64,000 nt of DNA from Myroides guanonis. Its GTDB lineage: Bacteria; Bacteroidota; Bacteroidia; Flavobacteriales; Flavobacteriaceae. The stretch is from contig NZ_FORU01000003.1 in assembly GCF_900114085.1 (NCBI RefSeq), forward strand, positions 124,001 through 188,000. The letters run 5' to 3'. The position numbers were made by a program, and so were the translations under genes. Below are positions 36,525 to 45,171 of this stretch, one piece after another (within the stretch, counting starts at the first letter, position 1; each line of letters opens with the position of its first letter). A model generated the notes under the pieces. That model did not search any database. It saw nothing but the letters and a program-made list of their open reading frames with translations, and was not told where the DNA came from.

Positions 36525-36968
36525 TTACAATGAAGGCTCAAACACTTTTAATTCTTCTCGAAGCCATTCAGGCACCTCAATAGATTTTCCTTCTTTAACA
36601 TCTATCAACACTTGAGTACTGCTTCCAATCGCATGTATGATAGGCACTCTATTTTTTCCCTCACTTACTATAACATATTCTAGAACAAAACTCTTTGTCC
36701 CGATAGTAGAAACACGCACACCAATTCTAGGCTCTTTAATACCCAAGCGCATTTCTTTCAAATAGTCACAATTAATATTAGCAATTACAAACATATGCTG
36801 AAACCAATCCCAGGTTTTACTAGCCGTAGTCATATACTCTCCCCTGCCTATTTGAAAATAATCTATATATATTACATTATTCACATGACCTAGTGGATCC
36901 AAATCATTCCATCTCAAATGCAATGGCATAAAAAACCTATAATCAGACAACTCTAATTCCTTTTTCAT
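36525..36968 (-). CDS. Acyl-CoA thioesterase, hotdog fold (4HBT family)
   Basis: A 147-residue hotdog thioesterase of the 4-hydroxybenzoyl-CoA thioesterase/YbgC-FadM family. The signature LRWNDLDPLGHVNNVIYIDY carries the conserved Asp of this family, followed by NINCDYLKEMRLG and LEYVIVSEG. It hydrolyses an acyl-CoA, but chain specificity is not predictable. I chose the ATG at 36968 (MKKELELSDYRFF) over one eight codons upstream, because the upstream residues (MHSENCSI) are not family-like; the longer form cannot be excluded. It is monocistronic. Confidence 0.85.
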   Translation of the reverse strand: MKKELELSDYRFFMPLHLRWNDLDPLGHVNNVIYIDYFQIGRGEYMTTASKTWDWFQHMFVIANINCDYLKEMRLGIKEPRIGVRVSTIGTKSFVLEYVIVSEGKNRVPIIHAIGSSTQVLIDVKEGKSIEVPEWLREELKVFEPSL

Positions 36969-37108
36969 AATACTACAATTTTCACTATGCAAGATAAAAC
37001 TAAATACATAAATACACCAAAGCTAAGCATAGTTAAGGATAAATTTTACTCCAACTTAAGATTCGCTTAAGATAGCCTCTTCCCCTTTTTCAAGCACCAA
37101 TACTCGAG

Positions 37109-37116
37109 TACTTTTG
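37109..37116 (+). promoter_or_regulatory. -7 promoter box for the LTA-synthase-like gene
   Basis: TACTTTTG matches TAnnTTTG and ends 17 nt before the ATG at 37134 (11 nt before the in-frame ATG at 37128). Confidence 0.5.
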
Positions 37117-37133
37117 ATATAAAAATAATGCTA

Positions 37134-39095
37134 ATGAAATCTATATTCAAAAACAGATATAGTTTAGTGCTCTTTTTCAGCACACTTTTTATATTCTTAT
37201 CTACATCACTCCGAATTGTATTTTTAATTTGGGCCAAAAACGATGTCGAATGGAGTTTTTCCTCAATGCTTCACATTTTTTGTTATGGTCTTCTTTACGA
37301 CATAACCGTTGTAAGTTGCTTTACAATCCCATTCACATTATACCTGTTAATAATACCAAACCGTTTTATAAACTCTCTTTTTGATCAAATAATGTTATAC
37401 TTTATGTATACACTTTATTGGATCATTCTTTACTTTTCATTCTTCGCAGAAATAACTTTTTGGGATGAATTCAAAAGTCGCTTCAATTTCATAGCCGTTG
37501 ATTATTTAATCTACACTTATGAAGTGGTAAAAAACATACAAGAATCTTATCCTCTCCCCCTATTAATAGGCGGAATTATTACAATAACAGCTGTTACAAT
37601 TTATTTTACGTTTAAAAGAAATGCATTTAAAAACAGTTTTAGTTCAACTCCTAAATGGTCTAAAAAACTACTAGTATTTTGTTTAAACCTAGTAATTACG
37701 GTTACACTTCTAAACATACTAAGCAATGAAACAACAATTCAGTCAAAGAATAGATACACTAGCGAAATTGCTAAAAATGGTATATTCTCTTTTTTCTCAG
37801 CGTTTAGAAACAATCATTTGAAATTCGATGAACACTATTTAACCCTACCTATTTCAGAAGCTTTCGCACAAGTAAAAACAGATCTACAAGATTCGAAAAC
37901 ACGTTATGATGTAGCATTTAAAAATCCTCTTAGGAGAACGATACTAGCAAACAATCCTGAACAACCTGAACAAAAACCCAACGTTATATTGGTACTAATG
38001 GAAAGCATGAGCTCCTCCTTTCTAAAAGAACAATACAATGAAAAATCAATTACCCCTAACCTCAACAAAATAGCAGATAGCAGTATTTTTTTCTCAAACA
38101 TGTTTGCCAACGGAACGCGAACTGTTAGAGGTATGGAAGCAATAGCACTATCTATTCCCCCAACACCAGGAAATAGCATTGTTAAAAGAGTCAACAATCA
38201 AAACTTATACACAATTGCTAATGTTTTTAAAGATAAAGGATATCAAAATATGTTTTTCTATGGAGGAGATGGCTACTTTGACAACATGAACGCATTTTTT
38301 GGAGGAAATGGCTTTGATATATACGACCGCGGAAGAGGAAGTATTTTAAGTGACAAAATAAACACTAAACGCCACAACATTGATGACAAAGAAGTTAGTT
38401 TTGAAAATGCATGGGGTATTTGTGACGAAGATATATACAACAAAGTAATACAAGTTGCAGATTTCAAACACAAAACAAAAGAACCATTTTTTGCTTTTGT
38501 AATGTCAACATCCAATCACAAACCTTATACTTATGAAGAAGGAAAGATAGATATCCCATCAGGAACAGGTAGAGCTGGTGCCGTTAAATATTCTGATTAT
38601 GCAATCGGAAAATTCCTTGAAGAAGCTAAAAACAAACCTTGGTTTGAAAATACTGTATTTGTATTTGTAGCAGATCATTGCGCAAGTAGCGCAGGAAAAG
38701 ATGCAATAGATGTAAAAAACCATCACGTACCTGCAATGATTTACAACTTAAAAAACCATCCAAATGAAGTAGTCTCAAAAGAGGTTTCTCAAATTGACCT
38801 AGTACCTACTCTTTTCTCATTACTAAATTGGAATTACACCTCGCAGTTTTACGGCAAAGACATATTTGACCCTCAATACCAACCACATTCATATGTTGGA
38901 ACATATATTAAGTTGGGATACAAAAAAGGTGATGATGTTATAATTCTATCAGATCAAATGAAAATCAATCAATATAAATGGGACAAAAATAACCTGAAGG
39001 AAACAGCAATAGATCCTTCTTTCAAAAAAAGCATCATATCTCATTATCAAACAGCAGACTACTTATTTTCTAACAATCTGTTACAAGAAAAATAA
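37134..39095 (+). CDS. LTA synthase family membrane sulfatase/phosphoglycerol transferase
   Basis: A 653-residue protein of the alkaline phosphatase/LtaS superfamily. About five N-terminal membrane helices (residues 10-200) precede an extracytoplasmic catalytic domain beginning NVILVLMESMSSSFL (metal-binding Glu). FANGTRTVRGMEAIALSIPP carries the nucleophilic Thr, and FFYGGDGYFDNMNAFFGGNGF, FAFVMSTSNHKPY and VFVADHCASSAGKD supply the remaining metal-binding residues. In Gram-negatives such proteins add phosphoglycerol or phosphoethanolamine to glycans or lipid A, so the acceptor here is open. The ATG at 37134 gives a standard leader length, while 37128 is also possible. It is monocistronic. 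Confidence 0.85.
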   Translation: MKSIFKNRYSLVLFFSTLFIFLSTSLRIVFLIWAKNDVEWSFSSMLHIFCYGLLYDITVVSCFTIPFTLYLLIIPNRFINSLFDQIMLYFMYTLYWIILYFSFFAEITFWDEFKSRFNFIAVDYLIYTYEVVKNIQESYPLPLLIGGIITITAVTIYFTFKRNAFKNSFSSTPKWSKKLLVFCLNLVITVTLLNILSNETTIQSKNRYTSEIAKNGIFSFFSAFRNNHLKFDEHYLTLPISEAFAQVKTDLQDSKTRYDVAFKNPLRRTILANNPEQPEQKPNVILVLMESMSSSFLKEQYNEKSITPNLNKIADSSIFFSNMFANGTRTVRGMEAIALSIPPTPGNSIVKRVNNQNLYTIANVFKDKGYQNMFFYGGDGYFDNMNAFFGGNGFDIYDRGRGSILSDKINTKRHNIDDKEVSFENAWGICDEDIYNKVIQVADFKHKTKEPFFAFVMSTSNHKPYTYEEGKIDIPSGTGRAGAVKYSDYAIGKFLEEAKNKPWFENTVFVFVADHCASSAGKDAIDVKNHHVPAMIYNLKNHPNEVVSKEVSQIDLVPTLFSLLNWNYTSQFYGKDIFDPQYQPHSYVGTYIKLGYKKGDDVIILSDQMKINQYKWDKNNLKETAIDPSFKKSIISHYQTADYLFSNNLLQEK

Positions 39096-39516
39096 TAGTT
39101 CCATTTAGAACATTCTTACAAGTACTGTAAAAAATTTCATCTGTTTTTATATTAGTTTTTTTACAATGGTTATCTCTGAACATAGAAGCGGTTTATTAAA
39201 ATCGCTTCCCTATGTTCTCACAAAATCAATTTTTATTAAATTTCCATTTCTAGCAGCATTTTAAAACCACATCTCGTCTTAAACAGCCTTTTAACATGTA
39301 CTTTATTTTAGTTTCAATATAGGTAACTCCATAGAAAGACTATCCCCATGATAGATATACCATTCAAAATATATAGCTCTTTTTATAGAATAATAGATAA
39401 GCTGCCTCATACGCATTTTGGACCTAAATAATTCTTTCCCTACAATATTTCGATTTATTAGAAGAAAATCATTTAATTTATATAAGAATTCATTCTTTCA
39501 TATAGAAACGCTAGGC
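39096..39516. other. Intergenic region upstream of the two-component genes (421 bp)
   Basis: No coding frame of quality is visible. It holds an imperfect inverted repeat at 39178-39217 and no exact TAnnTTTG box. Reading in from a TTG at 39418 would extend the response regulator by 33 residues that do not look like a receiver domain. Confidence 0.5.
39178..39217. repeat. Inverted repeat with a bulged stem
   Basis: GAACATAGAAGCG pairs with CGCTT-cc-CTATGTTC (two unpaired bases) around an AT-rich loop. It has no T-run on either side, so it is not a standard terminator. Position is 83 nt after the LTA-synthase-like stop and 300 nt before the response regulator. Confidence 0.6.
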
Positions 39517-40200
39517 ATGTTTATACCCAAAATATTAATTATAGAAGACGAAATAGGCATTGCAAGCTTCCTTACACAAGGATTGCAAGAAGAAAATATG
39601 AATCCCACACATTGTCTCAGCGGTGAAGACGCATTACAAGAAATTTGCAAACAAAAATTCGATGTTATACTCCTAGATTGGACACTTCTAAACATATCAG
39701 GACTCGAAGTCTGTAAACAGATTCGATCCACAAGCAATATAAACTCCAAAACCCCTATCATTTTCACTACGGCCAAAGACACCTTGGAAGACACTATCAC
39801 GGGACTACAAGCGGGAGCTAATGACTACATAAAAAAGCCTTATGCCTTTAGTGAACTCATTGCTCGAATACAAGTTTATCTTAGAGCTAACAGTAAAGAC
39901 CATCTTGTAAATTCCGGATCTATCTCACTCGACTTAAACACACTACAATGTTTTTTAGATAACAAACAAATCAATCTAACTTTAAAAGAATTCCAACTAT
40001 TGACATATCTATTTGAACACAAAAACAGAACATGTACTAGAAAAGAAATTCTAGAAAATGTTTGGGACATTCACTTTGAATATGACAGCAGCGTCATCGA
40101 TGTATTCATCAATGCTATTAGAAAAAAATTAAATCTTGACAAAAACGATTCACGGCTACAAACAGTTCGAGGCGTTGGTTATATATCAAAAAATGTTTAA
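39517..40200 (+). CDS. OmpR/PhoB-type response regulator
   Basis: A 227-residue response regulator. The receiver domain shows KILIIEDEIGIASFL (acidic pair), phospho-acceptor Asp54 in VILLDWTLLN and the conserved Lys in ANDYIKKPYAFSEL. The C-terminal winged helix (about 128-227) ends VRGVGYISKNV and carries EFQLLTYLFEHKNRTCTRKE, the Trans_reg_C pattern. The start at 39517 (MFIPKILIIEDE) yields a normal OmpR size. It overlaps the kinase gene by 8 bp. The pair resembles CusR/CusS-type metal sensors in layout, and the downstream genes look copper-related, so I infer that it responds to copper. Confidence 0.9.
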   Translation: MFIPKILIIEDEIGIASFLTQGLQEENMNPTHCLSGEDALQEICKQKFDVILLDWTLLNISGLEVCKQIRSTSNINSKTPIIFTTAKDTLEDTITGLQAGANDYIKKPYAFSELIARIQVYLRANSKDHLVNSGSISLDLNTLQCFLDNKQINLTLKEFQLLTYLFEHKNRTCTRKEILENVWDIHFEYDSSVIDVFINAIRKKLNLDKNDSRLQTVRGVGYISKNV

Positions 40201-41587
40201 AAAATTATCTATAAAGAATAGAATTGCTTTAATCTACAGCTTTTCATTCACTGTAATACTCGGATTAATCTTTGGAGTTTTATTCTTCGTTGTAAAAAAC
40301 GGAGTCAATCAAGTTATGTATGAAACCTTGAATGAAGAAATAAACAGCCATGTAAACTTTGTATTACATGAACCTATTTTTAAGAGCTATGTACCAGAAA
40401 GAGAATGGGAAGAAGTAGAGCATACCGATTTAGCTTTAAACCCCGTTTTTATAGCTATTTATGACAACGATTTTAATCTAGTAGAACATTCTCCAAATCT
40501 AGTAGACCCTAAATTTCAATGGAAAAAAAATCAAGCAGAAAACACTCCTTATTATACTGAAGTCAACTCTATAAAAATGTTGATGTCACAGGCTCAACTT
40601 ATACATCATGGTGAAAAAGTAGGATATGTAATTGTCGCCCTCTCTACAAAGCACAACCAATTAGCACTTGAGTACTTAGAAACCTCTTTAATGTTCATCT
40701 TTCCTATTGCGGTTTTACTAATCTTTATTGTAGCTCGGTATAGCGCTTCTAATTCAATAAGGCCCGTTTTTAAAATTATTGATACAGCTCAGAAAATAAC
40801 TGAAACCAATCTAAATGAGCGAATTCCTTTACCCAAAAACAAAGATGAACTTTTTCAATTGTCAAAAACAATAAATGATTTACTAGATAGACTAGAACTT
40901 CAAATCATAAAAGCAAAACAATTTTCAGCAGACGCTTCTCATGAGCTAAGAACCCCATTGTCAATCATTAAAGGCACATTGGAGGTATTAATCCGAAGAG
41001 AACGCAAACAAGAAGAATATCAAGATAAAATACAATACACCTTACAACAAGTAGACAGGCTGTACCAATTAGTAGAGCAATTTTTACTATTATCAAGAAC
41101 AGAGAATAACAGTATAAAAATATTTAAATCCACTTTCGACCTAAAGGAAGAAATTACAAATTGCTTGGTACGTTTTGATTTTTTAATAAAAGAGAAAAGC
41201 ATAAAAATCGTTTTAGAAGGACTACAGCCAATGCTAGCTAATAATTCCAAAGAATATCTAGGAATAATCATTGATAACATTTTATCCAATGCTATTAAAT
41301 ATACTCCAATCCACGGAAGCATTATTATATCTTGTTATTTAAAAAACAATAAATACCATATTGTTTTTCAGGACAATGGCAAAGGAATTCAACCAGAGTT
41401 TTTAAAAGAACTCCATGAAAGACATTTTAGAGTACTTGATGAAAAAAGTCACGACATATCTGGCTATGGTTTGGGATTAAACATTGCCTATAAATTAGCT
41501 CAACTCTGTAACGCTTTAATCAGCATTCAAAGCACAAAAGAAAAAGGCACCGAGGTAACACTAACAATAGATTCTTTTACAGATTAA
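40193..41587 (+). CDS. Sensor histidine kinase of the copper-linked two-component pair
   Basis: A 464-residue membrane kinase. Transmembrane helices are about residues 15-35 and 163-182, enclosing a periplasmic sensor of roughly 125 residues. A HAMP segment (SNSIRPVFKIIDTAQKITET) leads to the HisKA box ASHELRTPLSIIKG with His250, then N box DNILSNAIKYTP, G1 DNGKGI and G2 GYGLGLNIA. The sensor domain contains several His and Met residues (for example MLMSQAQLIHHGEK). The ATG at 40193 (MFKKLSIKNRIA) overlaps the response regulator stop by 8 bp and starts next to the first membrane helix. An upstream in-frame TTG is rejected. Context suggests metal sensing. Confidence 0.9.
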   Translation: MFKKLSIKNRIALIYSFSFTVILGLIFGVLFFVVKNGVNQVMYETLNEEINSHVNFVLHEPIFKSYVPEREWEEVEHTDLALNPVFIAIYDNDFNLVEHSPNLVDPKFQWKKNQAENTPYYTEVNSIKMLMSQAQLIHHGEKVGYVIVALSTKHNQLALEYLETSLMFIFPIAVLLIFIVARYSASNSIRPVFKIIDTAQKITETNLNERIPLPKNKDELFQLSKTINDLLDRLELQIIKAKQFSADASHELRTPLSIIKGTLEVLIRRERKQEEYQDKIQYTLQQVDRLYQLVEQFLLLSRTENNSIKIFKSTFDLKEEITNCLVRFDFLIKEKSIKIVLEGLQPMLANNSKEYLGIIIDNILSNAIKYTPIHGSIIISCYLKNNKYHIVFQDNGKGIQPEFLKELHERHFRVLDEKSHDISGYGLGLNIAYKLAQLCNALISIQSTKEKGTEVTLTIDSFTD

Positions 41588-41652
41588 TTATAAAAGACAA
41601 ATATTCACTCGTTAGCTAGTGCTTTTATAAAAAGCTTCCGTAAATTTACATT

Positions 41653-42015
41653 GTGAAAAAAATTATAGTATTTTTAGTTGTACTTTTCTTTGCAAAGCCA
41701 ATATTCCCCCTTTTGGACTTTGTTATCAACTATGATGCTATTCAAGAAATGTGTGAAAATAGAAATAAACCAGAACTACAATGTAATGGTAGTTGTCACC
41801 TTAAAAAAGAGCTAGCTAAAACAGCAGAAAGTGACACCCCTATTTCAAATAATAAAAAACTACACAGCCAGCAACTAGAGATTTTATTCTTAACAGAAAC
41901 AGACTGGACTATAATTACCCCTTCCTTTGCTATCAATTCTAAAGTTATTGATACCTATCACACTTTTTATAGTTACTTAAATAGTAACGACTTATTTAAA
42001 CCCCCTTTGGTATAG
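41653..42015 (+). CDS. Small secreted protein with CxxxC motif, copper-cluster associated
   Basis: A 120-residue protein starting at GTG. An N-terminal hydrophobic segment (VFLVVLFFAKPIFPLLDFVI) is a signal peptide or anchor. The conserved-looking core MCENRNKPELQCNGSCHLKK contains Cys34, Cys44 and Cys48, with His49 next to the last Cys, and is a plausible metal-binding patch. I recall proteins with this CENxxKPxLxCNGxCHL pattern in other Bacteroidota beside metal-uptake genes, but know no assigned function. The remainder is Ser/Thr-rich. It follows the kinase gene by 65 bp and precedes the lipoprotein gene, so it probably belongs to the same cluster. Confidence 0.72.
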   Translation: MKKIIVFLVVLFFAKPIFPLLDFVINYDAIQEMCENRNKPELQCNGSCHLKKELAKTAESDTPISNNKKLHSQQLEILFLTETDWTIITPSFAINSKVIDTYHTFYSYLNSNDLFKPPLV

Positions 42016-42100
42016 TTTTTTTAAAATGCTAATAGCTTTAAGCCTATAAAACGTATTATAATAATAGTCTCGTTGTTACAACTATGCTTTTATGTCATCT

Positions 42101-42123
42101 TTCTTGTTTAAAATAAACAAGAA
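42101..42123. repeat. Perfect inverted repeat TTCTTGTTTA-AAA-TAAACAAGAA
   Basis: A 10-bp perfect repeat with a 3-nt spacer lies between the CxxxC protein and the lipoprotein gene, 98 nt before the latter's ATG. No T-run follows. The same decamers reappear inside the palindrome at 45172-45219, so an operator or RNA element is possible. Confidence 0.6.
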
Positions 42124-42221
42124 CATGATTTATATAATACAACCTTAGTCTTAATCCATTCAATTAAAAAATAATTAATAGTCGTAGAATTAAATAACGA
42201 CTCGAATACCTATATCAAAAA

Positions 42222-43085
42222 ATGAAATACTTAAAATATTATACAATACTAATAACAATAGTAAGTCTATTCAATGCTTGTCAATCAGACGATTCAAATT
42301 CTGAAAAAGATTTCAACACAGACCCTGTGGAAAATTTAAATAAAGTAATTGAAACTCAAAATTCAGAAGGTTATAATTTAGCATTTTATTCAAGCGAAAA
42401 AGACATCCAAACTGGAAGCAACATTCTTATTGCTACGATTACTAAAAACAACAAAGTTGTAATTGCAACAGACCTACAACTCAGCATTACTATGTATATG
42501 AGTTCACATGGTCATAACATGAGTCACGGCGCTCCCGTAACCCAATTAACAACCACTAAACACAAAGGATTCTACGAAGGTTTTATTTTTCCTACAATGG
42601 CTTCCAATGGAACCAGTGATTATTGGGTATTGCGTTTAACCGCAACAGTAGATAAACAAACAGTCGTTTTTGAAAGTAATATAGAGGTAAAACAAAGTAA
42701 AGACAAAACAATAACTTCCTTTAACTATCAAGACCTTAATTATACCGTAGCCTTGATATCTCCAAAAACTCCAAAAATAGGATTAAACTCTAGTAGCGCA
42801 TTACTCTTTACTACGGAAGATCACGAAACCTTCAAAATTGTAGATTCACATACGATACATATAGATCCAAGAATGCCTAGTATGAAAAATCATGGTTCTC
42901 CGAACAACATTAATCTTACACAGGCTGTTTCACAAGGCTTCTATACAGGGCAACTCTCATTAACTATGTCTGGCTATTGGAAAATCAATCTAATGATAGA
43001 AAATTCACATGGTACCATTATAAAAGGAAACCCTATAACAGAAGAGCAAGAATCAAGTGACATTTATTTCGAACTAGAGTTTTAA
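42222..43085 (+). CDS. Met/His-rich lipoprotein with duplicated YtkA/FixH-like domain
   Basis: A 287-residue predicted lipoprotein (lipobox LFNAC, Cys20). Two related beta-rich domains follow. Domain 1 (about 50-155) carries Met/His cluster ITMYMSSHGHNMSHGAPV (Met91, Met93, His96, His98, Met100, His102). Domain 2 (about 170-287) repeats the pattern as HIDPRMPSMKNHGSPN. Both resemble YtkA-like/FixH-type domains and Met/His copper sites. The internal duplication is an inference from these motifs. It probably binds copper at the outer membrane and hands it to, or takes it from, the TonB-dependent receptor downstream. A hairpin separates the two genes. Confidence 0.75.
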   Translation: MKYLKYYTILITIVSLFNACQSDDSNSEKDFNTDPVENLNKVIETQNSEGYNLAFYSSEKDIQTGSNILIATITKNNKVVIATDLQLSITMYMSSHGHNMSHGAPVTQLTTTKHKGFYEGFIFPTMASNGTSDYWVLRLTATVDKQTVVFESNIEVKQSKDKTITSFNYQDLNYTVALISPKTPKIGLNSSSALLFTTEDHETFKIVDSHTIHIDPRMPSMKNHGSPNNINLTQAVSQGFYTGQLSLTMSGYWKINLMIENSHGTIIKGNPITEEQESSDIYFELEF

Positions 43086-43095
43086 TCATTAATAG

Positions 43096-43131
43096 AAGGC
43101 ACAGCAACGATTGCTGTGCCTTATTTTTATA
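43096..43131 (+). terminator. Strong hairpin with T-run directly before the TonB receptor gene
   Basis: Stem AAGGCACAGCAA/TTGCTGTGCCTT with a 3-nt loop is followed by a T-rich run ending 3 nt before the receptor ATG at 43134. It looks like a terminator or attenuator and would also occupy the ribosome-binding region. Confidence 0.75.
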
Positions 43132-43133
43132 TT

Positions 43134-45128
43134 ATGGCAAAAAGAATAAGACTAGCTTACTTATGTTCTGTACTAGCTCTCCCCTTATGGGCACAATCTA
43201 TTCAAAATGACAGTATTCAAGAATTACAGGAAATCATATTAATAAGCAATACAAAGAACAATACACCTAACAATCCTATAGCATCTATTGAAAACTACTT
43301 AAAGCAAGCTAAGAGTATAGATATGATACAGAGGGGAAACTATGCATGGGAGCCCACTTTAAACAGTATGGCGACAGAGCGAATTTCATTAACCATTGAT
43401 GGAATGCACATATTCAACGCTTGCACAGATAAAATGGACCCCATAACATCTTATGTAGAAACATCTAATCTTCAACAGGCTAGCATACAGTCAGGTCAGC
43501 AAGGAAATCATTATGGCCCTACTTTAGGAGGCAGTATCGATTTACAAACGAGACGACCTAATTTCACTACTTCTCCTCAATGGGAAGGAAACCTTAATTT
43601 AGGATACGAAACAAACAATCAACTTAAAACTGCGGGAATTATTTTACAGTATACCTCTCCAAAATGGTATTTCCAAACACAAACAACTCTCAGAGATGCA
43701 GGAAATTATAAAGCAGGAAACAGACAAGAAATATTATACTCTCAATACACCAAAACAAACGCTTCTGGAGTTTTGGGATATTCAATAAGTCCGAACAAAA
43801 CTTTAGAAACACAAGTTATATACGATAAAGCTACTGATGTTGGTTATCCTGCCTTACCGATGGATGTTTCATTAGCAGAGGCATTAATTACCTCAATCCG
43901 CTATGAAGTGAAGCCCTTGTTCTCTTTTATTGATAATTGGGAAACAAAACTATATTACAATACTATAACTCACCGAATGGACGACACAAAAAGACCTCCT
44001 GAAACCATTGCAATACATATGGATATGCCAGGTTGGAGCAATACGTATGGCCTATATTCTAGTATTAAATCTACTCAAAAAAACCATCATCTTTCAGGAA
44101 CAATAAATTCCTATTACAATAAATCTTTAGCAGAAATGACCATGTATCCAAACAATCCTAATGAAAAGGAAATGTTTATGTATACTTGGCCAGACGTCCA
44201 TACCCAATATACGGGAATAAACCTCCAGGACCATTGGGAAATAGACAAAGAAAAAAGTCTTCAGATTACAGCTAGCATGGGAGTACACGCTAACCAAATC
44301 AAGAACCAGATAGCCTTAGAAAGTCTCCAGATATTTTATCCAGATATGAATAACTCTAAGACTAGACTACTTGGAAGTGCTGCCGTTAATTACATAATAA
44401 AAAAATCTAATTGGAATTATGGTGTTGGTACAGCCCTTGGAAATCGAGCTCCCTCCGTTTCAGAGGGCTATGGTTTCTATTTATTCAATAGCTCAGAACA
44501 ATTTGATTATATTGGAAATCCAAATTTAAAAAATGAAATCTCTTCGGAGATTAACGCCTTTCTTTCCTATACTTCCCCTACTCTAAGCAGTCGGCTTTCT
44601 GGTTCTTTTTTCCATATACAACATTATATCATTGGAAATATAATACCAGAGCTTAGCGCAATGACTATTGGGGCAAAAGGAGTCAAGCAGTACAACAACC
44701 TTACTTACGCACAACTTGCAACACTAAATTGGTCTAATACTTATAAAATCAATAATCAATGGAGATTTAATATAAACATCAGATATAACTACGGAGAAGA
44801 CAATGATAAGAACCATCTCCCCTTCATAAGCCCATTATCATACGGCAGTTCTATTACTTACACAAAAAACAAATTACAAACTAGTCTAGAACTCCAAGCC
44901 AATAGTACACACAATAGTAATGCTCAAGTTTATGGAGAACAAAGAACTCCTTCTTATGCCATTTTAAATTGGAATATCAATCATTCATGGAGTGTCTATA
45001 GAAACACTATGACTATACATTGTGGTGTATCCAATATTTTTGACAAATACTATACAACCTATTCTGATTGGAATTCAATTCCAAGAACAGGACGAAATTT
45101 ATCAATTAACTTACAGTACAGTTGGTAA
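43134..45128 (+). CDS. TonB-dependent receptor, predicted copper receptor (OprC/NosA-like)
   Basis: A 664-residue outer membrane TonB-dependent receptor. Residues 1-20 are a signal peptide (MAKRIRLAYLCSVLALPLWA). The plug region contains GMHIFNACTDKMDPITSYVE, giving Cys97-x3-Met101, and the barrel contains THRMDDTKRPPE with His280-x-Met282 and a second IHMDMPGW. OprC/NosA copper receptors bind copper through a Cys-x3-Met plus His-x-Met pair separated by a similar distance (about 180 residues), so this is a copper-importing receptor by family. Additional Met-rich loops (MTMYPNN, EMFMYTW) occur. It lacks an N-terminal carboxypeptidase-like extension. The ATG at 43134 lies 3 nt after a hairpin terminator. 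Confidence 0.85.
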   Translation: MAKRIRLAYLCSVLALPLWAQSIQNDSIQELQEIILISNTKNNTPNNPIASIENYLKQAKSIDMIQRGNYAWEPTLNSMATERISLTIDGMHIFNACTDKMDPITSYVETSNLQQASIQSGQQGNHYGPTLGGSIDLQTRRPNFTTSPQWEGNLNLGYETNNQLKTAGIILQYTSPKWYFQTQTTLRDAGNYKAGNRQEILYSQYTKTNASGVLGYSISPNKTLETQVIYDKATDVGYPALPMDVSLAEALITSIRYEVKPLFSFIDNWETKLYYNTITHRMDDTKRPPETIAIHMDMPGWSNTYGLYSSIKSTQKNHHLSGTINSYYNKSLAEMTMYPNNPNEKEMFMYTWPDVHTQYTGINLQDHWEIDKEKSLQITASMGVHANQIKNQIALESLQIFYPDMNNSKTRLLGSAAVNYIIKKSNWNYGVGTALGNRAPSVSEGYGFYLFNSSEQFDYIGNPNLKNEISSEINAFLSYTSPTLSSRLSGSFFHIQHYIIGNIIPELSAMTIGAKGVKQYNNLTYAQLATLNWSNTYKINNQWRFNINIRYNYGEDNDKNHLPFISPLSYGSSITYTKNKLQTSLELQANSTHNSNAQVYGEQRTPSYAILNWNINHSWSVYRNTMTIHCGVSNIFDKYYTTYSDWNSIPRTGRNLSINLQYSW

Positions 45129-45171
45129 TAATTGAATAATATATTTAGATCACGACCATTTTTCAGAACAG

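Noticed and set aside
39418..39516. TTG start extending the response regulator by 33 residues
   Set aside because: The extension is not receiver-like and would give an oversized OmpR protein; the ATG at 39517 gives a normal one.
41639..41648. Palindrome GTAAATTTAC before the small Cys protein
   Set aside because: A 10-bp AT-rich palindrome is expected by chance in this composition and was not repeated at other cluster genes.
43116..43133. Upstream start for the TonB receptor
   Set aside because: It lies inside the hairpin terminator; the ATG at 43134 leads directly to a good signal peptide.
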